Shown here: positions 20,117 to 29,905 of the stretch, piece by piece
Layout of the letters: every line of letters starts with the position of its first letter
Numbering within the stretch: the stretch's first letter is position 1
Assembly: GCA_903772945.1 (NCBI GenBank)
Contig: CAICTM010000079.1
Coordinates: 1-64,000, forward strand
Reading direction: 5' to 3'
Length of the DNA: 64,000 nucleotides
Source: Seminavis robusta
Taxonomy: Eukaryota; Bacillariophyta; Bacillariophyceae; Naviculales; Naviculaceae
Program-made: the position numbers and the translations under genes
The notes under the pieces: generated by a model
The model's database searches: none
Told to the model about the DNA's origin: nothing
The model's input: only the letters and a program-made list of their open reading frames with translations

Positions 20117-20393
20117 CAGATTATCGACGGCATTGCTAACTAGCAATGCCAGCGCGGGAGTAGCTACAGTAGACGTCAACAGCTCTTAACCCTAACTATT
20201 AGATCTATTCGAAGAAATCGATGTCATGACGTCATTTTCGATAGGCTACGAGGGCTGAAATATTCGTTAATTCTTTTAAATTGTTTAAAGGTAGCCCGGT
20301 GGCATCAACTTTTGGCGCGTTCTCCAAGCTACCTGTGCGACAATACCAATAGAATTTTGGGAGGTCTTCGGCTTTCATTTTGCAATGTCAAGT
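20117..20393. other. Spacer inside the candidate element
   Basis: No coding signal is seen. A short AT-rich segment (TTCTTTTAAATTGTTTAAAGG) lies at about 20269-20292. Confidence 0.4.
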
Positions 20394-20885
20394 TTATGGC
20401 TTCGCCGTTTCAGAGGAGGCCTTCTTTTTCTCCACCTTCGTCATAAGCATTTGTACCGCAGAGGGATTTTCTTTGCATACATCACCGAATCCTGAATCGA
20501 ACAGGTGGTAGATGGACGCACCTTGTTGGATTATGCTTACCATGCTTTTGACTCTTTCGCGGAAGCATTCCGAGTGGTCATCTGCACCGAACTCTTCAAA
20601 GGACGCTGTCGTCTGAATTTCCAATAGGATTGGCTTGAACGAGGTGCAACCTTTGAGGAATACATTACCAATTAAGCGATGCACAGTGGGGATACGCTGA
20701 CGGCTACTAGTTACAATGTATCCTTGGAGGAGACGGTTGCCGGTGGCATCGTTGCATACAGCATACGTGACATAAAGTATAGTGCTTCGCGAGATCAAAC
20801 CTGAAAGGTGATCGATTAGCGCCTCGGTAAAAGCAGGTGCGGTAAACTGCCATCGTGCATATTTTCTCCTTTTGTCAGGAGCCAT
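20394..20885 (-). pseudogene. Rep-like (CRESS-type replication protein) fossil
   Basis: A 163-residue frame whose first half resembles the N-terminal HUH domain of Rep proteins of CRESS-DNA viruses and their relatives. A start like RWQFTAPAF is followed by spaced hydrophobic strands and then LLQGYIVTSSRQRIPTV, which matches the second Rep block. The C-terminal helicase part is absent, so it looks incomplete rather than active. It may be an old viral integration or a Rep-derived transposon remnant carried as cargo. The family call is from motif pattern only. Confidence 0.45.
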
Positions 20886-20959
20886 GGTTTCATAAAGGGC
20901 GCACCTCCATTGAAGTCAACTTAAAAAATGAAAGTATGAGCATATCCTGGGGTCATCTT

Positions 20960-21070
20960 GGTATGAAGTATGAACTGGAATGAAGTTTGAATGCTGGCAC
21001 ATTGGTCTAGTATGAACTGGAATGAACTGGAATGAAGTTTGAATGCTGGCACATTGGACTAGCTAGGTCT
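20960..21070. repeat. Tandem repeat of about 50 bp
   Basis: Two copies of a unit containing TATGAACTGGAATGAAG and TTTGAATGCTGGCACATTGG lie next to each other. The second has an extra AACTGGAATG. A short AGGTCT triplication follows at about 21065-21084. Confidence 0.7.
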
Positions 21071-21198
21071 AGGTCTAGGTCTAGATAGATTGGAATAGAT
21101 TGAAAGTTTGGGTACGCTCAGTCGCCGCGAGGCTATAGATTGGAAGGGTCCTGGTCCTTGGAATCGCTGTGGGGTCAAACCGGGGGACCGGGGTCAAT

Positions 21199-21432
21199 CC
21201 GGGGGACCGGCCGCTTTGAGTACCTTTGTTAAATCTTAGGGGGAACTCTAATTAAAGGCCGGTCCCCCGGTCCCCCAAAAACGGCCAATTACTATAAGAA
21301 AAACAGTACCAGGGACCAGGGGACCCGAGAGGGTAATAATAGTCTCCAGACCTTGATAACCTTATTCTTGTGGTTAGGGTTATCGATTGGTCTCTCACGC
21401 GCTACGCTTGGCCCCCTCGGGTCCCCTGGTCC
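21199..21432. repeat. Two GC-rich inverted-repeat pairs
   Basis: Pair one is GGGGGACCGGCC (about 21200-21212) against GGCCGGTCCCCC (about 21258-21270), with extra GGTCCCCC-type words on both sides. Pair two is GGGACCAGGGGACCCGAG (about 21312-21330) against CTCGGGTCCCCTGGTCC (about 21416-21432). Together they can form two hairpins directly before an orphan gene and next to the Rep-like fossil. They could be ends of a small transposon, a replication structure or a transcription boundary. Confidence 0.6.
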
Positions 21433-21492
21433 TTCCTCTTTTTAATAACTTCGTTCCAGCTAATCTCAGATACGGCAAAAATCATTAAAAAA

Positions 21493-22023
21493 ATGAGTTA
21501 TCGTTGTTGGCGTTACATTCATGATCTTGTAAATGAGTTTCAAGAACCGAATACATCTTTGGCTAAACGCCATTACAATGACGTCAAATACACAAGCTTA
21601 ATGTTGTTCAACAAGATAGTGGATGCACTACGCAAGAGACAGAGAGGAGACGGAGCTGGATGCTCGTGGTTTGACACGGTCTTAGAAGCGTCGAAGATTA
21701 TTGAAGAGACTACATTGATGAGAGAACAAATGAGAGATGATGAAGCTAGATACAAGCAGGATCTGATTAATTGGCATTGCAGTGATGAGGGAAAGATGAT
21801 GTATCGGATTCCTAATAAGGTTAAGACGTTTAAGCAATTTCGAAAGAAGACTTGTAAAGTGAAGGACTACGCTGTCGAGATTGTCACAAAGATGTATCGA
21901 TTGGATCAAATCAACCGGAAGGAGATGAACGAGGAGGTTCCAACCCAGTCAAATTTTGAATTTGAAGACAAGCCGGGGGATGCCCAGGATGCTGAGGCTG
22001 TGACCCGAGTTCAGACGTGGTGA
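21493..22023 (+). CDS. Orphan basic protein
   Basis: The frame is open from 21370, but the ATG at 21493 (AAAAAAATGAGTTATCG) is likelier because the bases before it are the inverted repeat. It gives about 176 residues, rich in charged helical stretches (YRCWRYIHDLVNEF, KQFRKKTCKVKDYAVEIVTKMYR). No domain is recognised. It faces the recombinase gene tail to tail. Confidence 0.45.
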   Translation: MSYRCWRYIHDLVNEFQEPNTSLAKRHYNDVKYTSLMLFNKIVDALRKRQRGDGAGCSWFDTVLEASKIIEETTLMREQMRDDEARYKQDLINWHCSDEGKMMYRIPNKVKTFKQFRKKTCKVKDYAVEIVTKMYRLDQINRKEMNEEVPTQSNFEFEDKPGDAQDAEAVTRVQTW

Positions 22024-22149
22024 GGAATGAATACAGATATTGAAGCGGAGTCTGAGCTCTTTACTAGAGGTTGCCGTGTATTAGAGCTTCATTTCTACAC
22101 TAGTAGGGTCCATGGTTGGACGTGGATGTAGGTCTTTGCAAATAGTGTC

Positions 22150-24348
22150 CTAAAAGAAAGATTTCCAGTCATCTGGTGTGTTGATTGGGAGCTCTCCTTG
22201 TTTCTCAATCTCGCGGAACTTGGGGGTTTTCAGCTGCCTTTCCAATTTGTTGGGAGTGATGATGGCTTTGGGGTCAAAACCAAAGGTGTCGCGGATGCGT
22301 TCCTCTGCCGCGGTTGCAATCCTCTTGATCTCTTCCTTGTCTTCAGGCAAGGGAAACTCGTCCGCATGCATCAGCACAGTCTTCACTGCCCGTTTGATAC
22401 ACCCAAATTTGTTGGCGATGCTCTTCCTCTCAGACTTGGACATCTCACCCCAGGAATCGCTCCGCTGATCCAATGTATAGCCTGTGCGATAATCATCCAG
22501 GAAGAACGCCACTGTGGTATCAGTCAGGGTTGGGTATTTGGGAAGAAGGTCAACCGCAACTGAAAACTTGATGATGCCTTTGGGTTTGTTGGCTTTCAGT
22601 TTCGGGGCTTCTCCTACGAGGTGAGACTCGAGTCGTTGGATGGCCTGGGCCATCGTGTTCATCTGCTGCACGACGAAGGTGCTCGTGATCCTGCTTTCGT
22701 TCTGGATTGCATTGCGGATGTCATTGACCTTATGCTCGAGGTTTAGGAGTCTCATGTGGTTCGCCTGAGACAACCCTGCAAGGGTGTTGAAGTGGTCGAC
22801 GATGCACCTGGGATCCATTAGAACTTGTGAGCCGATCATTGTGCCGCCATATCGAGGGAACATCTCAATTGGAAGGGCTGGCATATTACGTGACAGGAAA
22901 GCCTGTCGGGCTTGCTCCACCCATTTTCCAAATAGATCCATCGCGTGCACCTTCTCCAGTGCTTGGTGGATCCGACAGAGAAAGGGGTTATCTCGCACAG
23001 TAGAGCTGGTAAAACCATCGGGGGATGGCTCATCTTCTACCAGCTTTGCAAGTGGATGAGACTCGAGGATTTCACAGAATTCGTTGTAACGGAGGAGGAG
23101 GGTCATGACGAGCAATTCCCTGACCTTCGGGGACCATTGTCTGTTAGTGTCATCTCTGAATAGCACACTGGTGAACTTCTTCAGCGTGTCAACATCTGAC
23201 TCAATATCGTCAAAGCTTGGTGGTTGGCCGCCAGTGATGACATCCCCAATCTTTGTTGTCCAATTGGCTAGCGATTTGCCAGCTTGATGAGACAGTTTAA
23301 GGGAGCCAAATACATAGTCAAACACGGAATGGACAGACCCAAGCGACCAGCCAGTTCTGAATACGCCTGCCATGCCATTCAATGAGAGGCATTCGGCCAT
23401 GGCCTGGTTGGAGCCTTTCCTGTTGGAGTGAGATGACAGCTCGTCGTTGATCTCATCGGCCAGGAACTCAAAGGTGTCTCGCAACTGATCGAAGATTTTC
23501 GACCATTCTTTGGAGACCTTGCTATCGCTGGTGCCCGACTTGGTTTTCAGGGCGGCTTTGGAGAAGATGGGAAAGGTGTACTCATTGTCGCAGCCGTTCA
23601 ACACAATCACGTAGAGGAGGGAAAAGTAAAAGTCCTCCAGAACCCCGTCCCTATGTGGGTAGATTGGGAGCTGTTGAGGATCATTATCCTTCTGGCGCTG
23701 ACAGTACACCGATAAGACATTGTAGCTGTAGGTGAATTCATTGACTTCAACTGTCGTTGTATCCGTGGGTTTGATCAGGGAGACCTCTGAGCCGCGTCCG
23801 GAGCAGTGGTAGCTCGTGTTCAACAGATGCCAGAATTCTGCGTATTGGGGTGTCTTCAGCCAAATGCATGCAGTCGCCATGGCCTCCCTGTCCTGACGGG
23901 TGCTCGAGGCCTTGCCTCCAGTCGAGCGAGTGCCAGCAGCACGGTTAGATTCACGGTAGAAACCTCTGAGTTTGTCGAGAAGCTCCCTCCATTTATCTCT
24001 TTGGAAAACCGGGATGTCGTTCTCGTTTCTGAACTTGTGCACGAAGAAGACCTTCATACCAGAGCAGTACTGTTCAGCGCTGCTCTTTGCCAGATCCGTC
24101 TTATTGGCAATGTAGTAGATGAAATTGCCGAATAAGCTGCTCCAAAACTCAGCGATGGCTTTGCTTGATTTTTTGATTTGGATGCCGCGATAAGGGATGT
24201 CATTGGCTGTCACAACATCAATGCCGATCTGGATGCAGTAGCCTTCTAGGAATCGGTTGAAGTGCTTCATGGCTTTCTTTCGCCGGTCGGCTGCCGAGGT
24301 AAACAGGCAGGTCCTGGCATCAACGGTGAAGGGGCCATCTTCCTCCAT
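22150..24348 (-). CDS. Full-length Crypton/Starship-like tyrosine recombinase
   Basis: A 732-residue single-exon frame. Residues about 60-130 form the core-binding part. The catalytic domain shows Arg I in CSGRGSEVSL (R185), HxxR in SSHSNRKGSNQ (H307, R310) and the tyrosine nucleophile in GWSLGSVHSVFDYVF (Y345). That is the R...HxxR...Y set of eukaryotic YRs such as Cryptons and Starship captains. The C-terminal part (about 600-700) with FFLDDYRTGYTL...WGEMSKSERKSIANKF resembles the GCR1_C DNA-binding domain. A coiled stretch lies between them (about 540-590). The gene starts about 220 bp inside the right 86-bp repeat and points inward, the captain position. No break is visible, so it may be active. 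It is a different subfamily from the decayed YR at 0.8-3.1 kb. Confidence 0.8.
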   Translation of the reverse strand: MEEDGPFTVDARTCLFTSAADRRKKAMKHFNRFLEGYCIQIGIDVVTANDIPYRGIQIKKSSKAIAEFWSSLFGNFIYYIANKTDLAKSSAEQYCSGMKVFFVHKFRNENDIPVFQRDKWRELLDKLRGFYRESNRAAGTRSTGGKASSTRQDREAMATACIWLKTPQYAEFWHLLNTSYHCSGRGSEVSLIKPTDTTTVEVNEFTYSYNVLSVYCQRQKDNDPQQLPIYPHRDGVLEDFYFSLLYVIVLNGCDNEYTFPIFSKAALKTKSGTSDSKVSKEWSKIFDQLRDTFEFLADEINDELSSHSNRKGSNQAMAECLSLNGMAGVFRTGWSLGSVHSVFDYVFGSLKLSHQAGKSLANWTTKIGDVITGGQPPSFDDIESDVDTLKKFTSVLFRDDTNRQWSPKVRELLVMTLLLRYNEFCEILESHPLAKLVEDEPSPDGFTSSTVRDNPFLCRIHQALEKVHAMDLFGKWVEQARQAFLSRNMPALPIEMFPRYGGTMIGSQVLMDPRCIVDHFNTLAGLSQANHMRLLNLEHKVNDIRNAIQNESRITSTFVVQQMNTMAQAIQRLESHLVGEAPKLKANKPKGIIKFSVAVDLLPKYPTLTDTTVAFFLDDYRTGYTLDQRSDSWGEMSKSERKSIANKFGCIKRAVKTVLMHADEFPLPEDKEEIKRIATAAEERIRDTFGFDPKAIITPNKLERQLKTPKFREIEKQGELPINTPDDWKSFF

Positions 24349-24570
24349 GGTGCTTGATTTTTGATCGATGCCAGTGATGGGAGCTGTTGGAGCTGGTATT
24401 GTGCGAGAGATCGTCAGATTGGGTTTTTCATGCCAATTGGAGTTTCATGGTTACTGGTAAGTACGAAGGCATGCCTGGCGTGCCAGACGTTGGGATGGCA
24501 TGGCGAAACATGCCAAAAGATGGAGCTGGCGGGGACTGGCAGAACCCGCCAAAGGCTGGTAAATTCTAGG

Positions 24571-24656
24571 TACAGTACCGTACTGGAGATCAAAGAGATG
24601 CCCGGGTGGACCATTGCGGTCTGTTCTCTCCATTCGTACCGGGACCATTAGCCGAG
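24571..24656 (+). repeat. Right 86-bp direct repeat
   Basis: This is a perfect copy of 15929-16014 in the same orientation. The sequences on either side of the two copies are unrelated outside the 86 bp, so the match has sharp ends. It lies just upstream of the recombinase start. Confidence 0.85.
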
Positions 24657-26867
24657 GTCAATTCAGAACTGTGATTGAACTCTATTTTTCGACTCATTCG
24701 ACTAAAAGGAGACGTCACCATGTCATTTCTTCGCTCTTGAGTTCCAAGTTTCTATGCTCTCTTCAAACCTTTCCCCTGCATCGCACTTGAAAGTATGCAC
24801 AGCCGTCAATAATACCGTACTGGCGAAAAGATAGACGAAGAAGCTTAGTTGAAGGATGGTAGAAACTACTTGGCTACGTTGTGATTTGTTTGAGCTTTTG
24901 AGGAGCTTTTAACGCATGTAGATGCTTCTCTGGGCTGTGCAACGGCGACGACGAGAAGAGAAAGAAACGGGGAATGATCCTTCTCAGGTACATAAGCTGG
25001 TACAGCTCAAGGAATGATTCAATCACAGATCACAGCAGCACAGACGATGCACAGATCACAGCAGCTACAGGTACCACCGAAAGGAAAACCCACTTTGTAA
25101 TGTGAAGCTGGCCTGGCTCCTTGCTACAGGAGCGACCTCCCAGACCCCCCACGCCTTGAGGAGGATTCGAGTGACGCTGGCTGCAGGTTTTGATTTGGCA
25201 GACCAAGACGTTTATACCAGTACGGTAGCCCTTCGCTCTTCATGCTCTTGTCCGGTGCTTTGTCAAGAAGAAATGGTTCGAGTTGGGAGAAAGCGGGGTG
25301 GAGTGGAAGCCAAGAAGAGCACCGTGGAAATTGTGGTCTGGCTGGGCTGATCACGGGCGGCTCGAATCTGAACCAATGGTCAGCTGGGACCAGCTACCGG
25401 GCACCTGATGCATGCATTGCATGTATGCAAACAGTAGATGAAAGCTTCTAGTACTCTACTAAACGCAGACTTAGAAAGTTCAATCAGTAATGTGCACTCG
25501 TTTCGTTTAAACAAGCAAAGCAACTACTACTAGTCAAATTATTCATAAGAAGTGAAACTGGCTGCAGAAACCCATGCTTTGGCTGGCCCGCTGCAGGACA
25601 GCTCATTGACATGGCTGCGACTTTGTCAGGCAGCCAGTTCCTGTTGCCCGAGATCCACTGGTAGCGTTAGAGGGATAGGACTTGTAGGTTCTCACCCGCA
25701 GCCTCAACTTCGTTCCCGCTGGTGGATATCAATCTCAAAGAACCAAGGTACGTGATCACGGAGTGGGGAGTTGCCTAGAAGCCAAGCTCGATTGGTAGCC
25801 CACCATCTCTATTGTTACCGGTGGGTCTGAGAAGCAGACAGCCAGGAGTTGACCTGAAGTTCAGGAAGGGGTCAACTGAAACATTTGAATTCAGGTGCCT
25901 ACCGGTGAAGCCTCCGATTGGCCTCGTCGGGAATCCGGGCTAGATACGGCTACAACATGTAGCTACCTAATTGGCTTTCGACCTGATGTTCCGATGTCGG
26001 CGACCCAGCGAGCATCTCAGAAAGAGCTGCGAACTGTACGGTAGCATACTTTTGTAAAACTTGGAGTGGTACCAAACACAAGGCCCAAGGGCCCAAGGGC
26101 CCAAGGCACAAGGAGAAACCAAAATTGCTAAAAATTGACTAAAAAGCCCTTGCGTATGTAGCCTTGGAATTCAAAAAACTGCCTGGGGAGGCTTGGAATG
26201 CTCTTTTCTTTTTACCAGTAGAAAGCGCATCTTCACGGCTACAGCCGTAATACGTTCATGTAGTACTTGCTTGTTGTGCAGTACATGCATTCCGGATTAC
26301 TGGACATGCTACCATGCATGTAATAGTACTATTTTAATAGTGGAGGCTGCCACCGGTGAGAGGACGCTGTGCCAAACTCTGAGTTTTACAAAAAGTACAG
26401 CTAAAAAGAGCATTCACCTAAATACCAAAAATAGGATAGTCTGGGCTTTTGTCTTTCTTTGACCCATTCAACGTCCTGTAGAATATTTTGATACAACGTT
26501 TTTGCCATCCTCAAGCAAATGTCTGAAGGAGAACTGTGAATCGAGTTTTGCACCGTCAATTGTATCCATCTTCATTTCACCATTTCCATTTCAGTGGACA
26601 CACGAAATTTGTACGTATACTAGTACTAGTAATTACTCCAGTACCTGGTAGGTTTTGGTACCAGTTGGTCCACTTAATGATCTCGTGCTGTTAAGTGTTT
26701 GTTTGTCCACCCTTGTGCGGTTTTCGCATCCCTTTACCGGCCAAGCTCTCCGTTCATCTCTGAAGCTGCTTTGGTCTTTGGTTGGACTCTCTCTCTCTGC
26801 TCACAATTTCAATCTTCCAACAACTCAAACAACAACTCAAACAACAATAACAAACAACAACGACAAG
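24657..26867. other. Gene-free region outside the candidate element
   Basis: Frames here are short and lack recognisable domains. A GGGCCCAA tandem (about 26085-26110) is present. The last 80 bases before 26868 are a CT- and CAA-rich leader (CTCTCTCTCTCTGCTC, then repeated CAACAACTCAAACAA), which belongs to the DUF6824 gene. Confidence 0.45.
26780..26867 (+). promoter_or_regulatory. CT-tract and G-poor CAA leader
   Basis: A CTCTCTCTCTCTGC tract is followed by about 60 bases made mainly of CAA, ACT and AAC words up to the ATG at 26868. Similar G-poor leaders precede the genes at 4182, 47634, 52661 and 55261. This looks like an unstructured 5' UTR, a feature of efficiently translated messages. 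Confidence 0.45.
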
Positions 26868-27581
26868 ATGATTGCCACTATCTCTATGAACGCCTCTCCT
26901 TTCCCTGCTCTTAGCAGCTTCCATCAACTCAACAAGACTTCCATGATGGATTCTTCCACGAAGCCTCTTCCAGCCGACTATGTTCCTGGACCCAACTGTG
27001 TGATCTGTGCTCGCGGCAATGCTGTCAAGAAACACCCCGGCAACATTCGCTTCTTGCAAATTGTCGACGATCACCTCAAGAAGTACTCTGCAGCAGGATC
27101 CAAGCTTGAAAAATCCCTTCTTGTCAGCAACATCATTGACATCATCAACGACTCCAATCCCGATGGCATTGGTTTCGTCAGACAAATTGACGGACAATGG
27201 GTCGCCGCCGATGATCACACTGCCAGAGAAAAGGCCGGACAGCGCCTTCGCGACCTTCTTGGAGGACGCTACCAATCCAGCTCCAAGTCCAAGAAGCGCC
27301 GTCGTCGTGCCAATGAAGCCATCCTTGCTAGCCGCGTCGATGAGATTGTCGCTCGATCCAACGGCAAAGCACTGGCTGATCGCATTGAAGAACTCACACC
27401 ATCGGCACTTGCCACAAAGGCATGCTACCAAGCCGACAATGAATTCCAAAAGATCTTCAACCAAGCAAACAGTGAGCTACTTATGCGAATCAAGGCTGAA
27501 CTAGATGAACACAGCAGCATCAGCAGCCTTGATGACAGCGAACGATCAGATGCCTCCTCCTCCTCCGATGAATACTTCTAA
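26868..27581 (+). CDS. DUF6824 domain protein (diatom family)
   Basis: A 237-residue protein. The start at 26868 sits after a CAA-rich leader; the longer frame from 26655 would translate that leader and is rejected. Residues about 40-150 carry the DUF6824 pattern: PGPNCVICARGNAVKKHPGNIRF, then SAAGSKLEKSLLVSNIIDII and REKAGQRLRDLLGGRY. A basic tract (SKSKKRRRRAN) follows and may act as a nuclear signal. The tail is Ser/Asp-rich. The domain is expanded in diatoms and of unknown function; proteins of this type are suspected regulators. The usual NDVLCGRG opening is here NCVICARG. Confidence 0.82.
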   Translation: MIATISMNASPFPALSSFHQLNKTSMMDSSTKPLPADYVPGPNCVICARGNAVKKHPGNIRFLQIVDDHLKKYSAAGSKLEKSLLVSNIIDIINDSNPDGIGFVRQIDGQWVAADDHTAREKAGQRLRDLLGGRYQSSSKSKKRRRRANEAILASRVDEIVARSNGKALADRIEELTPSALATKACYQADNEFQKIFNQANSELLMRIKAELDEHSSISSLDDSERSDASSSSDEYF

Positions 27582-29905
27582 ATTGGCATCCTTGCCTCAA
27601 TTACTCCAGCCTATCATTACATATTATAACCTCCTTCATCTAATCTTCCACTTCATTGCCTCAAAATTGACTACTTGCTAGCTAGCTAGATAGATAGAAT
27701 TGGGCAACCGAACAAAACACGGAAGCAAGACCAGATCATGACAACACGAGCTACTTTACAAATGAGGAATCATGCGCTAGACCTTCGCCTGCGTTCTGCA
27801 CAGATTCGCCTCTCCATCATCAATCAAACTCAACAGAAACATCCAACGAAACAGGATGAAAACGAGCATCCTCCTCATACATGGCAAGGCAACCCAACCT
27901 GCCTGCACTATCGAAAAGGTGATGGCAAGACACGGCGGGCTTTGCCTTAGTATCGATGGAGAATCACCAGAGTGATAAACAACAGATGCAACAAATCTGT
28001 GGTTCCCTAACAAACTAACAAACAAACAAACCCAGCCACGTTTCATTAGGACAATGGCAGCCCAAGCACTGACGAGTCTCGCTCATTGAAGATGAAAGAG
28101 ACAAGCCGACAACCAAAGCTTACCACGGGCAGCTATCAATGATTCGATTCGGTAAAATTTACTTTAGTTCCGCCAACAAAAGAAATTTGCTGGAATGGTA
28201 CCGTAAGAGTTACTGACTCGTCAATCCAGAAGGTACCGGTAATGGTGGATACTGCGTGCTGCAAGTATGGAGCTAGCTATCGATAGCAGGGCCCCCCCAC
28301 TTACGAGACAGTCCTACCGGTGCAGCAATAGGCATCTGCATTATTTGATATGGAAAGTTTTTTTTGCTATTTGCTTCAATCTTCTGGTTTGAAGAAGACA
28401 CCCAGGAGAATCGAATCAAAGAAAAGCGTGGTAAGCAAACTTGGACCGCCTCCCCACTCATCATCATCAGCATGTTCGACCTTCACAGTTCACTGCAGCA
28501 GCCGGAGCCACAGGAGCATTCAATGTAGCTGAACCTGTAGCCCTACAGCTGCCTGGGTGGCTGTTTGGGTTGCTGTGCTTGAGACTTGAGAGGAACATTG
28601 GTAGTCACGGTCTTCTTACTACCGGTGCTAGACTAGCTACCGGTAGCTAGCTAGTACCGTAAAGGTTTTTGAGAAGAAAATCAAATCTTCAACACTGAAT
28701 CGAATCGAATCGAATCCGTAGCTATGGTACTAGTATTATTTTTCAAGCTCCTCTCCAGCATGCCAGTATGCCAGTGGACCAGTGGAGCCATGCTTAGAAG
28801 AGCTGGAACTTCAGAGCTTGCTGGCTTGAATGCATATGCATAGATGTAGCAGGCGCCAACAAAAACATGGCTCTCAAGGATCACACCAGATACCGGTACC
28901 GGTACTAGCCACCACGAACCCGTACCGGTACCAGTACATGTAGTCAAGATGTCAAGATCACATCTAAAACAGAACCCGCGGAGTTGTGCCTGCAGATAAC
29001 AGCAAAAGAATGCCACAGCTATCGCACCCGGTACTGGAGCTATCTAGCAAGCAATTGTGCTGTAAGGTCCGATTCGATTCGATTCAGCCCACTGGTCATC
29101 TGGGAATGTTGAGTTCGGTTTTCGTACTACAACATGTTGTTGTACCAGTAGCTGTGTTGTCTGTGTACCCCTCGGTGCTCGGAGAAGTAGAAGTGCAGAA
29201 AGTGAAGCAGTCATCCAATGAGCAACAACTGCAACTGGTACCGTGGTACGATATACCGTTTTAATTCACTTCTTGAAGTACCGCACACATGTACTGGTAC
29301 TGATTGGTACCACTGGTTCATCAGGAACACCGCATTAGCAAGCCGAAGCGCCAAAACAAAATGGCTCTACATGTAGCTGGCTCATTGGAGCAACACCGTA
29401 ATGCCAATTGATGACCTTCAGAATTCAGCAGCGACAGCTTCGACAATACGGTATCGTTGTTCGCCTCGGCAGCGGCTGCAAAGCTATAAAAAAAGCTTAG
29501 AAAGAACTACTGCAGTAGCTGGAGGAAAAGGGGGAGTTGCGAGTTGTGGCAGGCTCTTTTCGCTCTTTCTGTCGGGTTGCCTTTTGCCTTTGGGAACATC
29601 TAGCTGTTATAAGGTGATCAACAGTTGACCTGGCACTTAACGTCAGGCGAAGACAGAACGCAGAAACCAAAGATAACCATTCTTTGACGACAAACCAAGA
29701 AACCAAGTGATGGTAAAGGCCCTTATGCAGTTGGCTGCCTCAGACCCGGAATGACTCTACTCGAGTACCCGATACCGTGCGGTACCTGGTACCAGCTACT
29801 CTCTTTCTGCATCTTTTGATCGTTTGTCGTTTGTTGATCAATTGATTGATCATTCTCATAAAACAGAAATCCTCCAACAAGAGGCATCAAAATTGACGGG
29901 TCACC
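27582..29905. other. Gene-poor repeat-rich spacer
   Basis: No supported gene is seen. The stretch contains GAATC/GAATCG runs (about 28692-28712), many GTACCGGTAC words (for example 28891-28898 and 28923-28930) and CTAGC tracts. Confidence 0.45.

Larger units (their letters stand above)
15929..24656. mobile_element. Candidate cargo-carrying tyrosine-recombinase element bounded by 86-bp direct repeats
   Basis: Two identical 86-bp direct repeats (15929-16014 and 24571-24656) bound 8.7 kb. A YR gene starts about 220 bp inside the right repeat and reads inward. The other contents are a mini HMG-box gene, a nuclease-kinase fusion, a small zinc-ribbon-like gene, a Rep-like fossil and two orphan genes. 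None of these needs an intron, unlike most genes on both sides. This is the layout of fungal Starships (an edge captain YR plus cargo) or of a large Crypton. No capsid or reverse transcriptase gene is recognised. The left repeat sits about 170 bp upstream of the peroxidase start. Mobility itself is inferred. Alternatively, the 86-bp repeat could be a dispersed family that flanks these genes by chance. Confidence 0.5.

Noticed and set aside
25102-25451. Overlapping frames of 70-80 codons on both strands
   Set aside because: They have no domain, no codon pattern and no neighbour support; the region looks non-coding.
26754-27464. 236-residue minus-strand frame
   Set aside because: It is the antisense shadow of the DUF6824 gene.
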